Assembly: GCA_016081115.2 (NCBI GenBank)
Contig: CM071925.1
Location: 8,970,441 to 9,034,440, forward strand
DNA length: 64,000 bases
Source of the DNA: Rehmannia glutinosa
Lineage: Eukaryota; Streptophyta; Magnoliopsida; Lamiales; Orobanchaceae
Reading direction: 5' to 3'
Shown: piece by piece, positions 35,201 through 46,489 of the stretch
How the letters are laid out: the number at the start of each line of letters is the position of its first letter
How positions within the stretch are numbered: position 1 is the first letter of the stretch
The notes under the pieces: model-generated
What the model saw: only the letters and a program-made list of their open reading frames with translations
Databases searched by the model: none
Told to the model about the DNA's origin: nothing
Program-made: the position numbers and the translations under genes

Positions 35201-35476
35201 TGAAGAAAATGTAGTCGTGTTTTCGGTCTTTTATGTTTTCAGCTTCATTTTATATTTAGTTTTCTACTTTACAAACACGTGTCATGGTCATATAGGTTCA
35301 GGACGTTAGAATTTACTGTTCTATCTCCTTAACGTTTTATGTCCCTTTGTTGAGCTAAGACTGTTATATATATTGTGCAACTCTATCACTTTTACTATTC
35401 TATTGAAATACAATGAACATCTTTCTTCTTCTACAAGATTGAATGATATTGCTTTATAGCCCAGTAGAATTTAACA
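35201..35476 (+). repeat. 3' LTR of Ty1/copia element
   Basis: 276 bp, TGAAGAAAATGTAG to AATTTAACA, followed by GTGAT. It differs from the 5' LTR by scattered substitutions and several short indels. Confidence 0.92.
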
Positions 35477-35637
35477 GTGATCATATTAGATGGGTCCTCT
35501 CAGCTCCTAGGTCTATTACGAGGTCATTTAAAAGGACTTTCGTACAATAATTAAATTATTTGATCCATGCACGTTAAAGCACCAAATTTTTACTAGTAAA
35601 AATAATTCTTCCGACAAATCAAACGCTACAAAGAAGG

Positions 35638-36717
35638 CAACATTATATTTTTAATCCTTTAAGTTGGCCTACACATAGTTTTAGTTTTCTATGTTTTAGA
35701 GGTGGCTTTTGGTAACCACTGACTTTTAAAAACTTACATTTAGTCCTATTTCAAGTTTAGGGATATCATTTTCCTTAAATGTTGATGTGGCAAAGTTAAT
35801 ACTTATGTGGATTAAAAGTGGGGTCTTTGTATACAAATTATGAATGTTGTGGATTAATTGGTATAAATAGATGTATATTTACTTTTTTAATCTTTCCACT
35901 TGTAATAAATTGGAGAGTAAATTGATAATATATATTCTATTTCTACATACAAGCTCAATAATATATATTCTATTTAGACAAAAATAAGAAATGGACTCAA
36001 ATGATGAAATATATTTACTTATACCATCTACATATATATACGCAAAATATACATATAACATATATAATATAATAACCATATATAAATTATTTAGATGTAT
36101 TTTTTTTTCTGTTTTTTGGTGGAGGACGGGAGATTAGCGGGGCGGGTTCCTTAGTTGTTTTTTTATATTTTTTATTCATTTAGCTATACTAGATTTAATT
36201 ATTTATTTAGATTATACTTAATTTTATTCAATTTTTAATTTTAACTTAAATAAATATTTTAATTTTAAATATTATTATTTATTAAAATATAAATAATATA
36301 TATGATGTAAACTATTTAATCTTATCACGACTAATTTTAGATACCTTTTCTCTTTTTTAAATACAAAATTCTTAACAGAATTTATATTTTTCTTTAGATT
36401 TTATATCTTTTTTTAACAATTAAGACTTTTTTAAAACTTGCAAATTATTTTATTTTATTATTCTTCATAAAATAAATGATTTTCCAAATTTCATGCAACG
36501 TATGTTGCTAAGTAAATACTGTGTCACCAAATTCTATCCACATAAGCGTTAATTTTGCCACTTCAGTGTTTTAGGAATAGGATATCTCAAAAATTGAATA
36601 ATACGACCAAATGTGAAGCTTTTTAAAAAGTTAGTGGTTATCAAACACCACCCCTGAAATATAAAGAACTAAAAGCGTATTTAGGCTAACTTAAAGAACC
36701 AAAAATGTAATTCCGCC
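35638..36717. mobile_element. Long-TIR non-autonomous element
   Basis: The left 200 bases (CTTTAAGTTGGCC, TTTTAGAGGTGGCTTTTGG, GGTAACCACTGACTTTT, ATGTGGCAAAGTTAA) match the reversed right 200 bases (CTTTAAGTTAGCC, CAGGGGTGGTGTTTG, ATAACCACTAACTTTTT, AGTGGCAAAATTAA). The centre is almost pure AT with no ORF of note. Mutator-like elements often have such long ends. The duplication is not resolved. Confidence 0.65.
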
Positions 36718-37828
36718 ATACCAGAAACGAGAAGTTAAAATTTTGCAGCATTTCAAAGACCTAACTGTGGGAAGAGAGAACTCCTGGGTAATAATAATAG
36801 TTTCGAGCTGTTAAATTTTAGCAAACTATAAATACAAAATATCAAATTAATATTTCACAAACTATAAAATTATCTACTCAAGAAGTAAAGGTAAATTTCT
36901 CTTGTTCATCATCAATTGAGGCCCATTTGAGGGGTATTGTGGCCAGTTAAAAGGTAAGCACATGCAATAGTAAGTGCTCATTGGGTTTTTTTTTTTAGGA
37001 GAAGTGCTCATTGGGTTCTTAGTCTACCTTGTAATGGGGAGACAAAGCCCAAAAAGTACTAGAATATTTTTTAAGATCAATCCCACAATAGCTATAGATT
37101 ATTATTATTATTATTATATATGGCCATATCTTATTGTAAGGGGGCAGCTGCAATCATTTTCAGGGACTTTTCCTATTTATCAAAAAAAGAAAAAAAAGGT
37201 TGTTCTCAATCTTTTCTTAAATGTCACCATCCCACTAAGTCAATGGATTATTAAAATCCGATTAGTATGCACTTTGAAGATTCAATGGGTGAAAGCTTTT
37301 CGCTTCATCCCTTTCGTAACCATCTTCTAATTGTTACATGCGTTACATATTTCAATGCTTATTTTATTGCCAAATTGATGAAAATTCGCGTAAATAATTA
37401 AGAAGATGTTTTAATTTATTGAGAGAGAAAATTTTATAGTTTGATTGTTGTATAAATATATTTTTTTTTTTACTAAATTTAGAGTTGCCTCACAGTCAAC
37501 CTATAAACACACAAATTATTACTAAATTAATACGTACAAAGCCCACAAGTATTCATATTTTTCATCAAATTATCTCATATTCCACCTAATAAACATTAAA
37601 AAAAATAAAACAGAATTGAATACTATAATAAATCTTGCATGCCAAACCCTAATAAATTAATAGTAGTCCAATAACACATACATTACTATGTGTAATGGTT
37701 TGACCTTGTTTCATATATTATCTCCATCGGATAAAGGTCATTAATTATTTTATATTTCTTGTTATACTTGGGGAATATTCTCCATATGAGAAGATTAACA
37801 CGCTCGCATTTGATTATGATTTGATTAA
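36718..37828. other. Intergenic spacer
   Basis: AT-rich; AAGTGCTCATTGGGTT is repeated at 36972 and 37003, and an (ATT)n run lies near 37099. The ORF at 36974-37330 is low-complexity. No gene is recognised. Confidence 0.3.
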
Positions 37829-37833
37829 TCGAC

Positions 37834-38259
37834 TGTCATGAATTGCATAATTAGTAATAAAATGTAATAGCTTAAAAATAAGTTTTTTTTTGAGTTAGTT
37901 AATAAGTCAACTGAATGAGTTAGTTGATAGCTTAGTTAGTTAGTTACTTCATTTGTAACAGAATCAGTTGTAACTACTAACAATTAGAATCAGTTGTATT
38001 AGGGACGAATATATTCAGCTACTCTGTACATCAAACTGAGATTTGGAAGTAATATCAAATTCTCCTTTCTATATTTCTATTCTCTCTCTTTCTCCCTTTT
38101 TTCTCTATCATTCCTTTCTTTCAACTTAGGTTAGATTTGAGCCACCAAAGTTGGATTTTGCTTTCGATTTGCAGGTTATTGATCCTTGGAATTTGAGGAC
38201 TGAATTTGTTCAGCTGATTCGGGAATTCGGCGAAGTTAGGCGGAGCTCAGGACTTAACA
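37834..38259 (+). repeat. 5' LTR of Ty3/gypsy chromovirus
   Basis: 426 bp from TGTCATGAATTGC to GACTTAACA, preceded by TCGAC (37829-37833) and followed by the primer site TGGTATCAGAGCT. It aligns without gaps to 42821-43246 with two differences, at about 37879 and 37980. Confidence 0.96.
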
Positions 38260-38307
38260 TTGGTATCAGAGCTGTACATCCTGGGGAAAGCGTACTCTGA
38301 TTCAGTG

Positions 38308-39837
38308 ATGGGAAGGAGCGGAATACCACGATCAGAAGAAATGGATCAGCATCTGAATGAATTGAGAGAAAAATTCCAGTCATTTGAGGAAGAAAACAGA
38401 GAACTACGACAGAAAATGGAGACAATGGCTAGCAAAGTACAGGTAGATGAAATAACTCATAAGCTGGATGAGCTACTTAAAGCCATGGGGAATAATTCAG
38501 GGAAGGAAACTATGCCATCATCTTCTGTGGATAATCAGAATCCATTTTGTCGTCCAAGGGTAGAAACTGGAGCAACAAGAGGAGATGTTGGGGTTTTACC
38601 TCTACCAAATCAAGGTAGGCAGCATGGACATCATCTAAACTCTATCCGAAATCCGAAGTTCGATTTTCCAAAATTCAACGGGGAAGAACCACGAGGATGG
38701 TTGAGGAAGTGCCAAAAATATTTCATGATCAATCCCATGGCAGACTACGACAAAATCGTATGTGCGGCAATGCATATGGAAGGTATGGCTGATAATTGGT
38801 ATTTAGATTACGTTGAAGGAAAAGAAAGTATGGGTTTGTTTAAATTCAGTGAGCTTGTCTTAGAAAGGTTTGCTAATGAGGGTAAATGGAATGTAGTGGG
38901 TCAATTTAACAAGCTAAAACAAGAAACAACAAGAGGGGAATATATTGTTAAGTTTGAAGAACTTAAATCTTTTATGGTTAGTATGAATGTGTCTTTAATC
39001 AAGAGTATTTTGTGAGCGACTTTGTAAGTGGACTTAAAGATGAAATTGCACAAATGGTAGAAATGCTTAAGCCATTGAGCCTCACTCATGCGATTCATTT
39101 AGCTAGAAGACGGAAGCCTTAATCAATCCCTTAACAAGTCGAAAAACCGCGCTAATAAACCACACTCCTTTAGCAACAACAGGTTTACTAAGCCTCTCCC
39201 TACAGATGATAATTTCAAGAAATCATGGAGTAACAGTCACGAAAAATATCCCCCTATTAAGAGGTTAACTCCAGAAGAATTAGACAAGAGAAGGCGAATG
39301 AATTTGTGCTTTAAATGTGATGAAGTATATCATGTAGGGCATAAATGCAAAAAGTTGTTTGTGATAATGGGGGAGGAAAAAGAGAGTGTCCTTAGCGAAG
39401 AGATAAAAGAGGTTATAGGAGAACAGGATGAACTTCACATATCTGTCCATGCATTGGCAGGACAGATTACACCGGACACCATTAAAATTCCAGGAAAAAT
39501 GGGAAAACACTATCTCTCCATTCTCATAGACACGGGGAGTACCCATAGCTTCCTTGATCCACTCACTGCACAAAGAACACAATGCACTCTTGAGCATACT
39601 AATCCGCTAATTGTCACAGTAGCAGATGGGGGAAGAGTGGAATGTAATAGTAGGTGTAAAGACTTACAATGGGAAATGGGAAATCACACCTTCAAAACTA
39701 ACATTAGAACACTAAAACTGGGAGGTTGTGATATGGTGCTAGGAGTCGGTTTTCTTAGAAAACTAGGGCCAGTTACTTTCGACTTTGAAAACCAAAGAAT
39801 TTTTTTTCACAGAGGGGGAAAGCAGGTTACATTATAA
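38308..39837 (+). pseudogene. Gypsy gag-protease reading frame with two frameshifts
   Basis: From ATG 38308 the frame has a coiled coil (LNELREKFQSFEEENRELRQ) and a gag core (FPKFNGEEPRGWLRKCQKYF, KLKQETTRGEYIVKFEEL) to a stop at 39013-39015. Between about 38997 and 39110 the conserved text (FVSGLKDEIAQMVEMLKPL) is in the next phase. After about 39121 the first phase returns and runs through a CCHC knuckle (CFKCDEVYHVGHKC) and a protease (LIDTGSTHSFLD) to TAA at 39835. Gag would package RNA; the protease would cleave the polyprotein. Confidence 0.85.
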
Positions 39838-39864
39838 GGCCTACAACCAAGTGCCACACTTAAA

Positions 39865-42792
39865 ATGATGTCTGGGAAGCAATTAAAGAAGTTCTTTAAA
39901 AAGGGCAGTGGTAATGTGCTAGGATGTCTGTGTATGATTTCTGGAATACAAACACTCACTAATTGTGTGATTCAGGAAGAATTAGAACCTATAATTTTAC
40001 AGTACAAAGAAGTGTTTGAGGAGCCAAAAGCATTACCCCCTTTTAGATCCCATGATCACAAAATACCACTCTTAGAAGGGACCAAACCTTTTAAGCAACA
40101 TGCATACAGGTACCCTTATGTCCAGAGAGAGGAAATTGAGTTGTTAGTCAAAGAAATGCTTCAAAGTGGCATCATACAGCCCAGTAACAGCCCATACTCA
40201 TCCCCAGTTCTTTTAGTCAAGAAAAAAGATGGTTCATGGAGGTTTTGTGTAGATTATAGGAAACTCAACTCTCTCACTGTCAAGGATAATTATCCTATCC
40301 CACTCATTGATGATCTCCTCGATGAATTAGGGCAAGCCAAAGTGTTTTCCAAGATAGATCTTAGGGCTGGTTACCATCAAATCCGAGTCCACCCTTCGGA
40401 CATTCAAAAAACAGCCTTTGTCACTACATCAGGTTTATACGAATTCAAAATCATGACTTTTGGACTTACCAATGCCCCAGCTACTTTTCAATCTCTTATG
40501 AATCAAGTCTTTAGGGAATATTTGAGGAGTTTTGTCCTTGTGTTTTTTGATGATATCTTAATCTACAGCCCCGACATGACTCAACATAAAAAACACCTTC
40601 ACTTGGTTTTCCATAAACTGATTGAATACCAATTATTGGCCAAAGCTTCTAAATGCACTTTTGGGCAGCACAAAGTGGAGTATCTGGGACATATTATCAG
40701 TGATAAGGGTGTAGAGGCAGATCTGGAGAAATTAAAAGCGATGCAGGAATGGCCAATACCAAAAACTGTCAAGGCTTTAAGAGGTTTTTTGGGTTTAACG
40801 GGATATTACAGAAAATTCATTCGACACTTTGGTATCATTGCTAAACCACTCACTGATCTTACTAGAAAAGGTCAATTCCATTGGACCCCACTTGCTGAAA
40901 ACACATTTCAATTCTTAAAATGGGCAATGATGGCAGCACCAGTTTTAACTCTACCTGATTTTAACAATACGTTTATTGTGGAGACGGATGCTTGCTATTC
41001 AGGATTAGGGGTTGTTTTGATGCAGGACAAACATCCCCTAGCTTTCATCAGTCAAGCATTAGGTCCTCGGAATCTCGGACTGTCAGTTTATGAGAAAGAA
41101 TTACTTGCTATCATCACTGCTGTAACAAAATGGAGACCTTATTTGCTGCATTCCCCATTCATTATCAGAACCGATCAGTGCAGTTTGAAATTTTTATTAG
41201 AGCAGAAAATCACTACTCCTCTGCAACACAAGTACTTGACTAAATTGTTGGGGTATTCTTATACCATTGAGTACAAAAAAGGAGCTGAAAATAAAGTGGC
41301 AGATGCTCTTTCAAGGAGAGATGTTGAAGAAGCTGAATGTTGTGTTTTGTCCACCCTCACTCCTCATTGGATGACCGAGCTGCAGTTGAGCTATGAGGGA
41401 GACACAGTGGCACAAGAGGCTATTGCATACTGTAGCATTACACCATATAATCTCTCTTTTTTCTCCTATAAACATGGATTTCTGAGGCATAAGGGCAGGT
41501 TGTATGTTGGGACGACCACTCAACTCCGACACACATTGGTTGAGTTTATGCATTCTTCATCTACAGGTGGTCACTCAGGGATTTTGGGGACTTTGCAGCG
41601 GCTCAAAATGACATTTTTATGGCCTGGTATGAAGTTATTGGTGCAACAAATTGTTTCTCAATGTGCCACTTGTCAATTGTGCAAGCATGAGCATTGTAAA
41701 AGTCCTGGGCTCCTCCAACCTTTACCAATCCCTGAACAAGCTTGGCAGCACATCTCCATGGATTTCATTGATCAATTACCTATATCTGAGAATCAAAATT
41801 CAATTTGGGTAATTGTTGATAGGTACACTAAGTATGCACACTTTGTTGCACTTAAACACCCTTACTCTGCTTCTTCTTTAGCCTCTATCTTTCTTAATCA
41901 TATTTACAAATTACATGGTTTGCCTAGTTCTATTGTTTCTGACAGAGATCGCATCTTTACTAGCCATTTTTGGCAACACCTCCTCCAGCAATTAGGTGTT
42001 CAACAACTTCTTAGCACGGCCTATCATCCCCAAACCGATGGCCAAACTGAACGTGTCAACCAATGTCTCGAGTCCTATCTTCGTTGTATGTGTGGTTCCA
42101 ATCCCAAACTGTGGGCTAAGTGGCTTGCCTTGGCAGAATGGTGGTATAACACTTCGTACCACACTTCCATTGCCATGTCACCTTTCGAGGCCCTCTATGG
42201 TTACCAACCTTCACATATCAGTATTGCACCTTACAAGGAAACTACTGTTATTGGAGTTGAAGAGCTATTGTCCCAGAGGAATAGAATTCATCAGCAACTT
42301 AAGTATCATCTCACTCAAGCACAGCACCGCATGAAGCAAATGGCCGACAAACACCGATGTGAGCGCACTTTTGAACCTGGGGATTTAGTGTACCTGAAGC
42401 TCAAGCTGTTTCACCAACAATCCCTCCACCATAGTCGCCTGTGGAAGCTAAGTCCCAAATATGCAGGTCCTTTTCCCATTTCTGAGAAAATTGGACCTGT
42501 TGCTTACCGATTACAACTTCCAGCTGGCTCCCGTATTCACCCAGTTTTTCATGTATCCCAACTCAAGCGTAAGATTGGTTCCAATGACATTCATTCGCCT
42601 ACACTCCCACCTTTCAATTCCGATGGTTCCATTATTCTCCACCCAGTCCGTATTCTGGCCCGCCGTCAGATTAAGAGAAACAACGCTGCTGTTCCCCAAC
42701 TTCTTATCCAGTGGTCTCATCTACCAGAGGCCGAAGCCACTTGGGAAGACTATTACATCATCACTCAGCAGTTCCCGCATTTGAAGGCTTGA
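39865..42792 (+). CDS. Gypsy polyprotein: RT, RNase H, integrase, chromodomain
   Basis: An uninterrupted 975-codon frame in phase with the protease, separated from it only by the TAA at 39835-39837. RT motifs include VKKKDGSWRFCVDYRKLN, IDLRAGYHQI and the active site FFDD near residue 228. RNase H begins VETDACYSGLG near residue 372. Integrase has a GGHSGILGTLQRL and CATCQLCK zinc-binding part, then catalytic Asp in SMDFID (about 632), Asp in VSDRDRIF (about 692) and Glu in TDGQTERVNQ (about 728). The last 70 residues contain the chromodomain pattern LIQWSHLPEAEATWED. Its start is not a true initiation site; it belongs to the gag-pol frame. Confidence 0.95.
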   Translation: MMSGKQLKKFFKKGSGNVLGCLCMISGIQTLTNCVIQEELEPIILQYKEVFEEPKALPPFRSHDHKIPLLEGTKPFKQHAYRYPYVQREEIELLVKEMLQSGIIQPSNSPYSSPVLLVKKKDGSWRFCVDYRKLNSLTVKDNYPIPLIDDLLDELGQAKVFSKIDLRAGYHQIRVHPSDIQKTAFVTTSGLYEFKIMTFGLTNAPATFQSLMNQVFREYLRSFVLVFFDDILIYSPDMTQHKKHLHLVFHKLIEYQLLAKASKCTFGQHKVEYLGHIISDKGVEADLEKLKAMQEWPIPKTVKALRGFLGLTGYYRKFIRHFGIIAKPLTDLTRKGQFHWTPLAENTFQFLKWAMMAAPVLTLPDFNNTFIVETDACYSGLGVVLMQDKHPLAFISQALGPRNLGLSVYEKELLAIITAVTKWRPYLLHSPFIIRTDQCSLKFLLEQKITTPLQHKYLTKLLGYSYTIEYKKGAENKVADALSRRDVEEAECCVLSTLTPHWMTELQLSYEGDTVAQEAIAYCSITPYNLSFFSYKHGFLRHKGRLYVGTTTQLRHTLVEFMHSSSTGGHSGILGTLQRLKMTFLWPGMKLLVQQIVSQCATCQLCKHEHCKSPGLLQPLPIPEQAWQHISMDFIDQLPISENQNSIWVIVDRYTKYAHFVALKHPYSASSLASIFLNHIYKLHGLPSSIVSDRDRIFTSHFWQHLLQQLGVQQLLSTAYHPQTDGQTERVNQCLESYLRCMCGSNPKLWAKWLALAEWWYNTSYHTSIAMSPFEALYGYQPSHISIAPYKETTVIGVEELLSQRNRIHQQLKYHLTQAQHRMKQMADKHRCERTFEPGDLVYLKLKLFHQQSLHHSRLWKLSPKYAGPFPISEKIGPVAYRLQLPAGSRIHPVFHVSQLKRKIGSNDIHSPTLPPFNSDGSIILHPVRILARRQIKRNNAAVPQLLIQWSHLPEAEATWEDYYIITQQFPHLKA

Positions 42793-42820
42793 GGACAAGC
42801 ATGTGTTAAGGGGAGGGTAT

Positions 42821-43246
42821 TGTCATGAATTGCATAATTAGTAATAAAATGTAATAGCTTAAAAACAAGTTTTTTTTTGAGTTAGTTAATAAGTCAACTG
42901 AATGAGTTAGTTGATAGCTTAGTTAGTTAGTTACTTCATTTGTAACAGAATCAGTTGTAACTACTAGCAATTAGAATCAGTTGTATTAGGGACGAATATA
43001 TTCAGCTACTCTGTACATCAAACTGAGATTTGGAAGTAATATCAAATTCTCCTTTCTATATTTCTATTCTCTCTCTTTCTCCCTTTTTTCTCTATCATTC
43101 CTTTCTTTCAACTTAGGTTAGATTTGAGCCACCAAAGTTGGATTTTGCTTTCGATTTGCAGGTTATTGATCCTTGGAATTTGAGGACTGAATTTGTTCAG
43201 CTGATTCGGGAATTCGGCGAAGTTAGGCGGAGCTCAGGACTTAACA
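42821..43246 (+). repeat. 3' LTR of Ty3/gypsy chromovirus
   Basis: 426 bp, followed by TCGAC at 43247-43251. Nearly identical to the 5' LTR. Confidence 0.96.
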
Positions 43247-43461
43247 TCGACCAAGTTCAGCATGACATGTATTGGCCACACTAAGCACAATAATATTTCG
43301 ATAAGATAACAAATTATATTTTCCGATAGCATGCGGTTCAATAGCGTTTTTACTTTTTTTATTTTTTATTTTTTTAACGATGACTTCAAAGTTGCACATG
43401 AATTCAAATACGAGCACTAAACTATAGCTTAGTGGACATAAATCACATCTATTTTAAAAAA

Positions 43462-44154
43462 TGGTTATTGAGTTTTTAGTACCTCACCTGTTTGTATTTG
43501 TTAGTTTGGTACCTGACATTTCCAAGTTACTAATTTAGTATATATATTTCACATTTTTTTATAAATTGGTACATATTCACTTTTAATGACGAAAATGCCT
43601 CCAAGAAACACAAGTTATACTCAAAATAATTTTTTGAGTATACTTATCTAAATTATAAAAATCAATTAAAATTTAAATTAATAAAAAATTAAAAATAAGT
43701 TTCTAAAAATATTAATGAATTTTAGAAAATAAGCAACTAATTTTAATAATTAAAAAGCAACTTAAATAATTTAAAAATTAAAATTCAGATAGTAAATAAG
43801 AAAGTTATAGCAATTTTTTAATATATTAATTTTTAATTGTTTTTTAACCGAATTTTTAAAAAACAATTATTTTATTTTATTTTATTTTTTGCAATTAGGA
43901 ATTAAATAATTTAATTTAAATAATAATAATAAGTTATTTTTTAATTAAATTTATTTTTAAGTTTAATAATTCTAATCAAAGCATAACTTTAACAAAAATT
44001 TAAAAAACCATGGGGGCATTTTTCGTCCTTAAAAGTTAATAGATACCAATTTATAAAATAATGTAAAGCATGAGTACTAAATTGGTAGCCCGGAAATGTC
44101 AGGTACCAAACCAGCAAAGTGTCTATTGGTCGGGTACTGAAAAATCAATAACTC
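43462..44154. mobile_element. Mutator-like non-autonomous element with long TIRs
   Basis: The flanks TTTAAAAAA at 43453-43461 and 44155-44163 form a 9-bp duplication. The ends GGTTATTGAGTTTTTAGTACC and reversed AGTTATTGATTTTTCAGTACC continue into about 130 bases of inverted similarity (GGTTTGGTACCTGACATTTCC, TTATAAATTGGTA, ACGAAAATGCC). The centre is AT-rich without ORFs. The duplicated sequence is a simple A/T run, so it is supportive but not decisive. Confidence 0.75.
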
Positions 44155-44163
44155 TTTAAAAAA

Positions 44164-44920
44164 GTAGAAATGGGTCAAATTAGCCATTTCCAAAATGTAA
44201 AGATGAAAAATAGCTATCTTTTCTAAACACATATTTTTTAGCCATTTTGGCCAAGCAAATGACATTAATACTCTTTAAGCATATTACATTAGGTCACCTT
44301 CCTCTCTTTCTCTTTTTCACTTTCTCTCTCACACTTTCGGTTCTAAGACTTATATTTTTCGGCGACCCATTATTTTCAGTCAGAATCTCGAAACAATGTA
44401 AGTATTTTGTTCTCTAGCCCATCCTTTATTCATTTAGTATTGTAGTTAGTTTGGGCTTGAGTATATACTAAATTTGAAAATCATAGATCGAAAAACAACC
44501 TGTTAGATTTTCAATTTATTCGTTTATCTTGTAACTATTTGAAAATTGTGGATTTTCGCAACACTGATACTCGAGGATTACTGAACAAAATTTGAGCTTT
44601 CAATGCCTTTTCTCTTGGAATTATGTATCGATCGCATAAAACCACCCTTAGAGAAGATTGGTCTCTTTGACTGTATAATATGAGAACAGACTGGATCCGT
44701 TCCACTCAGCGGGTTGGTTGCGGGTCGGGTAAAGTGGATCCGGATTAGATCCATTAGACCGTCTAACAGGAGACTAACTCTGCTAAACCTAATAATTATC
44801 GACAAAAACTCATGTCAAACGGTTTAACAGGCCAAAATCTGTTAGACGGATCCCAAAACCAACCTGATGGTATTTTTGTAATATTAGGCAGTGACATAAA
44901 ATCACTTGGACCCTGAAAAG
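44164..44920. other. Intergenic stretch with a CT-rich leader-like segment
   Basis: CTTTCTCTCTCACACTTTC at about 44317 followed by an ATG-GTAAGT-like context at 44396 resembles the beginning of a plant transcript, but no conserved coding follows. Treated as unassigned. Confidence 0.25.
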
Positions 44921-44924
44921 TATC

Positions 44925-45350
44925 AGTTGTTCCCCCGAAAATTGCTAACATCCATCTAAAAAGTATTAGTACGTAGTTCACTTGAAAAGATTTAATAGTC
45001 CCACTAAAATGTGTTAGTTTTTCTCGTCAAAAGTATTGTTAGTCCCCCTGAAATATATTAGTAATTCCCGAAAAACATTAGTTTTCCCCCCGTTAGGTTT
45101 TTAATAATTCTCCTGAAAAGTATTAATTTTTCGAATAAAAAGTATTAGTAGTCTCAATGAAAAAGTGTATTAATAGTTTCTATAAAAATTATTAGTTTTT
45201 TTATCTTATAGGTTTTTACTAATTCTCATAAAAGTATTATTTTTTCCAATAAAAAGTGTTAGTAAGCTTACTAAAAAGTATTAGTTTCTTTCCCAAAAAG
45301 TATTTAGTAGTTCCCCTGAAAAAATAATAATTTTTACCATGAAAAATATT
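44925..45350. repeat. Degenerate minisatellite of GAAAAGTATTAGTNNTCCCCCT type
   Basis: At least a dozen imperfect units of about 30-35 bases carry AAAAGTATTAGT followed by a C- or T-rich segment and TGAAAA. Spacing varies and units are diverged. No ORF spans it. Confidence 0.7.
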
Positions 45351-46489
45351 AACAACCCCTGAATCTTGAATCAAACGTGTTTGCGCTATTATTGACAATA
45401 TATCATTTGATGTTTCATGGAATATGGAAGAGCCAACAAGGGCCTGGTAAAGAATGTTAAACATTCTTTTATGAGCGCCAGTATAATTAACACTCATGGG
45501 AAAATTGGGGCGATGTTCAGCGATGGTGGTGGAAAGTGTGGTGGAATATGAAAGTTTTGTTGTAATAACAAAACTTTGTATTTTGTTGAACCACAACTTG
45601 GAGACTTCAATTCAATGACTCCGGTTGTTCTTGTTGACGTTTTAGAGACAACGGTTTGTTGACGTTTAGAGACAACGGTACTGAAAGCAATCAAGCCCTA
45701 ATTGATCTCCAGAATCTTGTTTAGTGCTCAAACCCATGTTTGAATCTAGTCTAATTCATAAATCGGAATCAAGATTAATAACAAAAAATATACTCTTGCA
45801 CCCTCTTAGTCTCTCTCTGTAAATGTATGGAAGTGAGTGAAATACAAACAAAGAGAAAAAAAAGGATCCAGAGAGAGAAGAGAGAAACCGAAGGAGCAGA
45901 TAGCTGCAACCTGCAAGTAGTTTAACCCATATGCCCAAGACGGGTTGTGGATTGAGACCCATTAGACGATCTGATGAGAGACTTATAATTAATTTTTTTA
46001 AGTTAAATAAGATTATATAATTGGACTTTACAATATGGACCCGAAAAGGTACAATAAGAATGGTGCCACCATGGTAAATGTTAAGTTCGCCTCTCATCGT
46101 GGACAATATGGCATATGGAAAATACAAACATAACGTCGATCAATTCCTCTGTTTACATCATGAACCATTTAAGAGAGAACCAATTATCGTATAAATCTGG
46201 GATACCACATAAAACCAAGGGACATGGGAACAAAAATCCTGATTTGCTTACAATAGCCAATAAACATTACAAATGAATGAAAAATCAACAGAATTCTTTG
46301 GTTGTAGCTCGAAAAAGTTATTTTCTTTTTTAATCAAAAAGAAAACAGATGTAAATTGCTAGAAGTTGAGTAAGCAGGTCCTAGGCAAGGTCTCACTGTG
46401 CCTACAAGTGTATCCTTTCAAATAAAACAGAATAGAGCAACAAATGTGGATGGCATTTTTAAGGACATCTATTCAATTTCAAAACCAAC
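45351..46489. other. Intergenic spacer downstream of RPS3
   Basis: A direct repeat of TTGACGTTTTAGAGACAACGG occurs at about 45636 and again at 45659 (GTTGACGTTTAGAGACAACGG). The rest, including ORFs at 45237-45596 and 45756-46127, shows no recognisable domain. The last 150 bases should be the RPS3 3' UTR. Confidence 0.35.

Larger units (their letters stand above)
30727..35476 (+). mobile_element. Ty1/copia LTR retrotransposon, full length but inactive
   Basis: Two LTRs (30727-31014 and 35201-35476) enclose gag, protease, integrase, reverse transcriptase and RNase H in copia order. The 5-bp duplication GTGAT flanks the element (30722-30726 and 35477-35481). The primer site TGGTATCCAGAGCT directly follows the 5' LTR and has one extra base relative to the usual tRNA-Met complement. 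A purine tract GAGGGGGGA precedes the 3' LTR. The coding region is broken by many stops and frameshifts, and the LTRs are clearly diverged, so the insertion is old. Confidence 0.93.
37834..43246 (+). mobile_element. Ty3/gypsy LTR retrotransposon (chromovirus), young
   Basis: The 5413-bp element has 426-bp LTRs differing at two positions, the 5-bp duplication TCGAC (37829-37833 and 43247-43251), a tRNA-Met primer site at 38261, a purine tract AAGGGGAGGG near 42809, and gag-PR-RT-RH-INT in gypsy order with a C-terminal chromodomain. It is complete in structure. Coding is broken at three places only: two compensating frameshifts in gag and one stop between protease and RT. Confidence 0.96.

Noticed and set aside
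38260..38307. Upstream extension of the gypsy gag ORF from a TTG codon
   Set aside because: It would start in the primer binding site; the ATG at 38308 is the sensible start.
44317..44400. First exon of an unrecognised gene
   Set aside because: Only a CT-rich leader-like segment and a possible donor are seen; no coding continuation was found.
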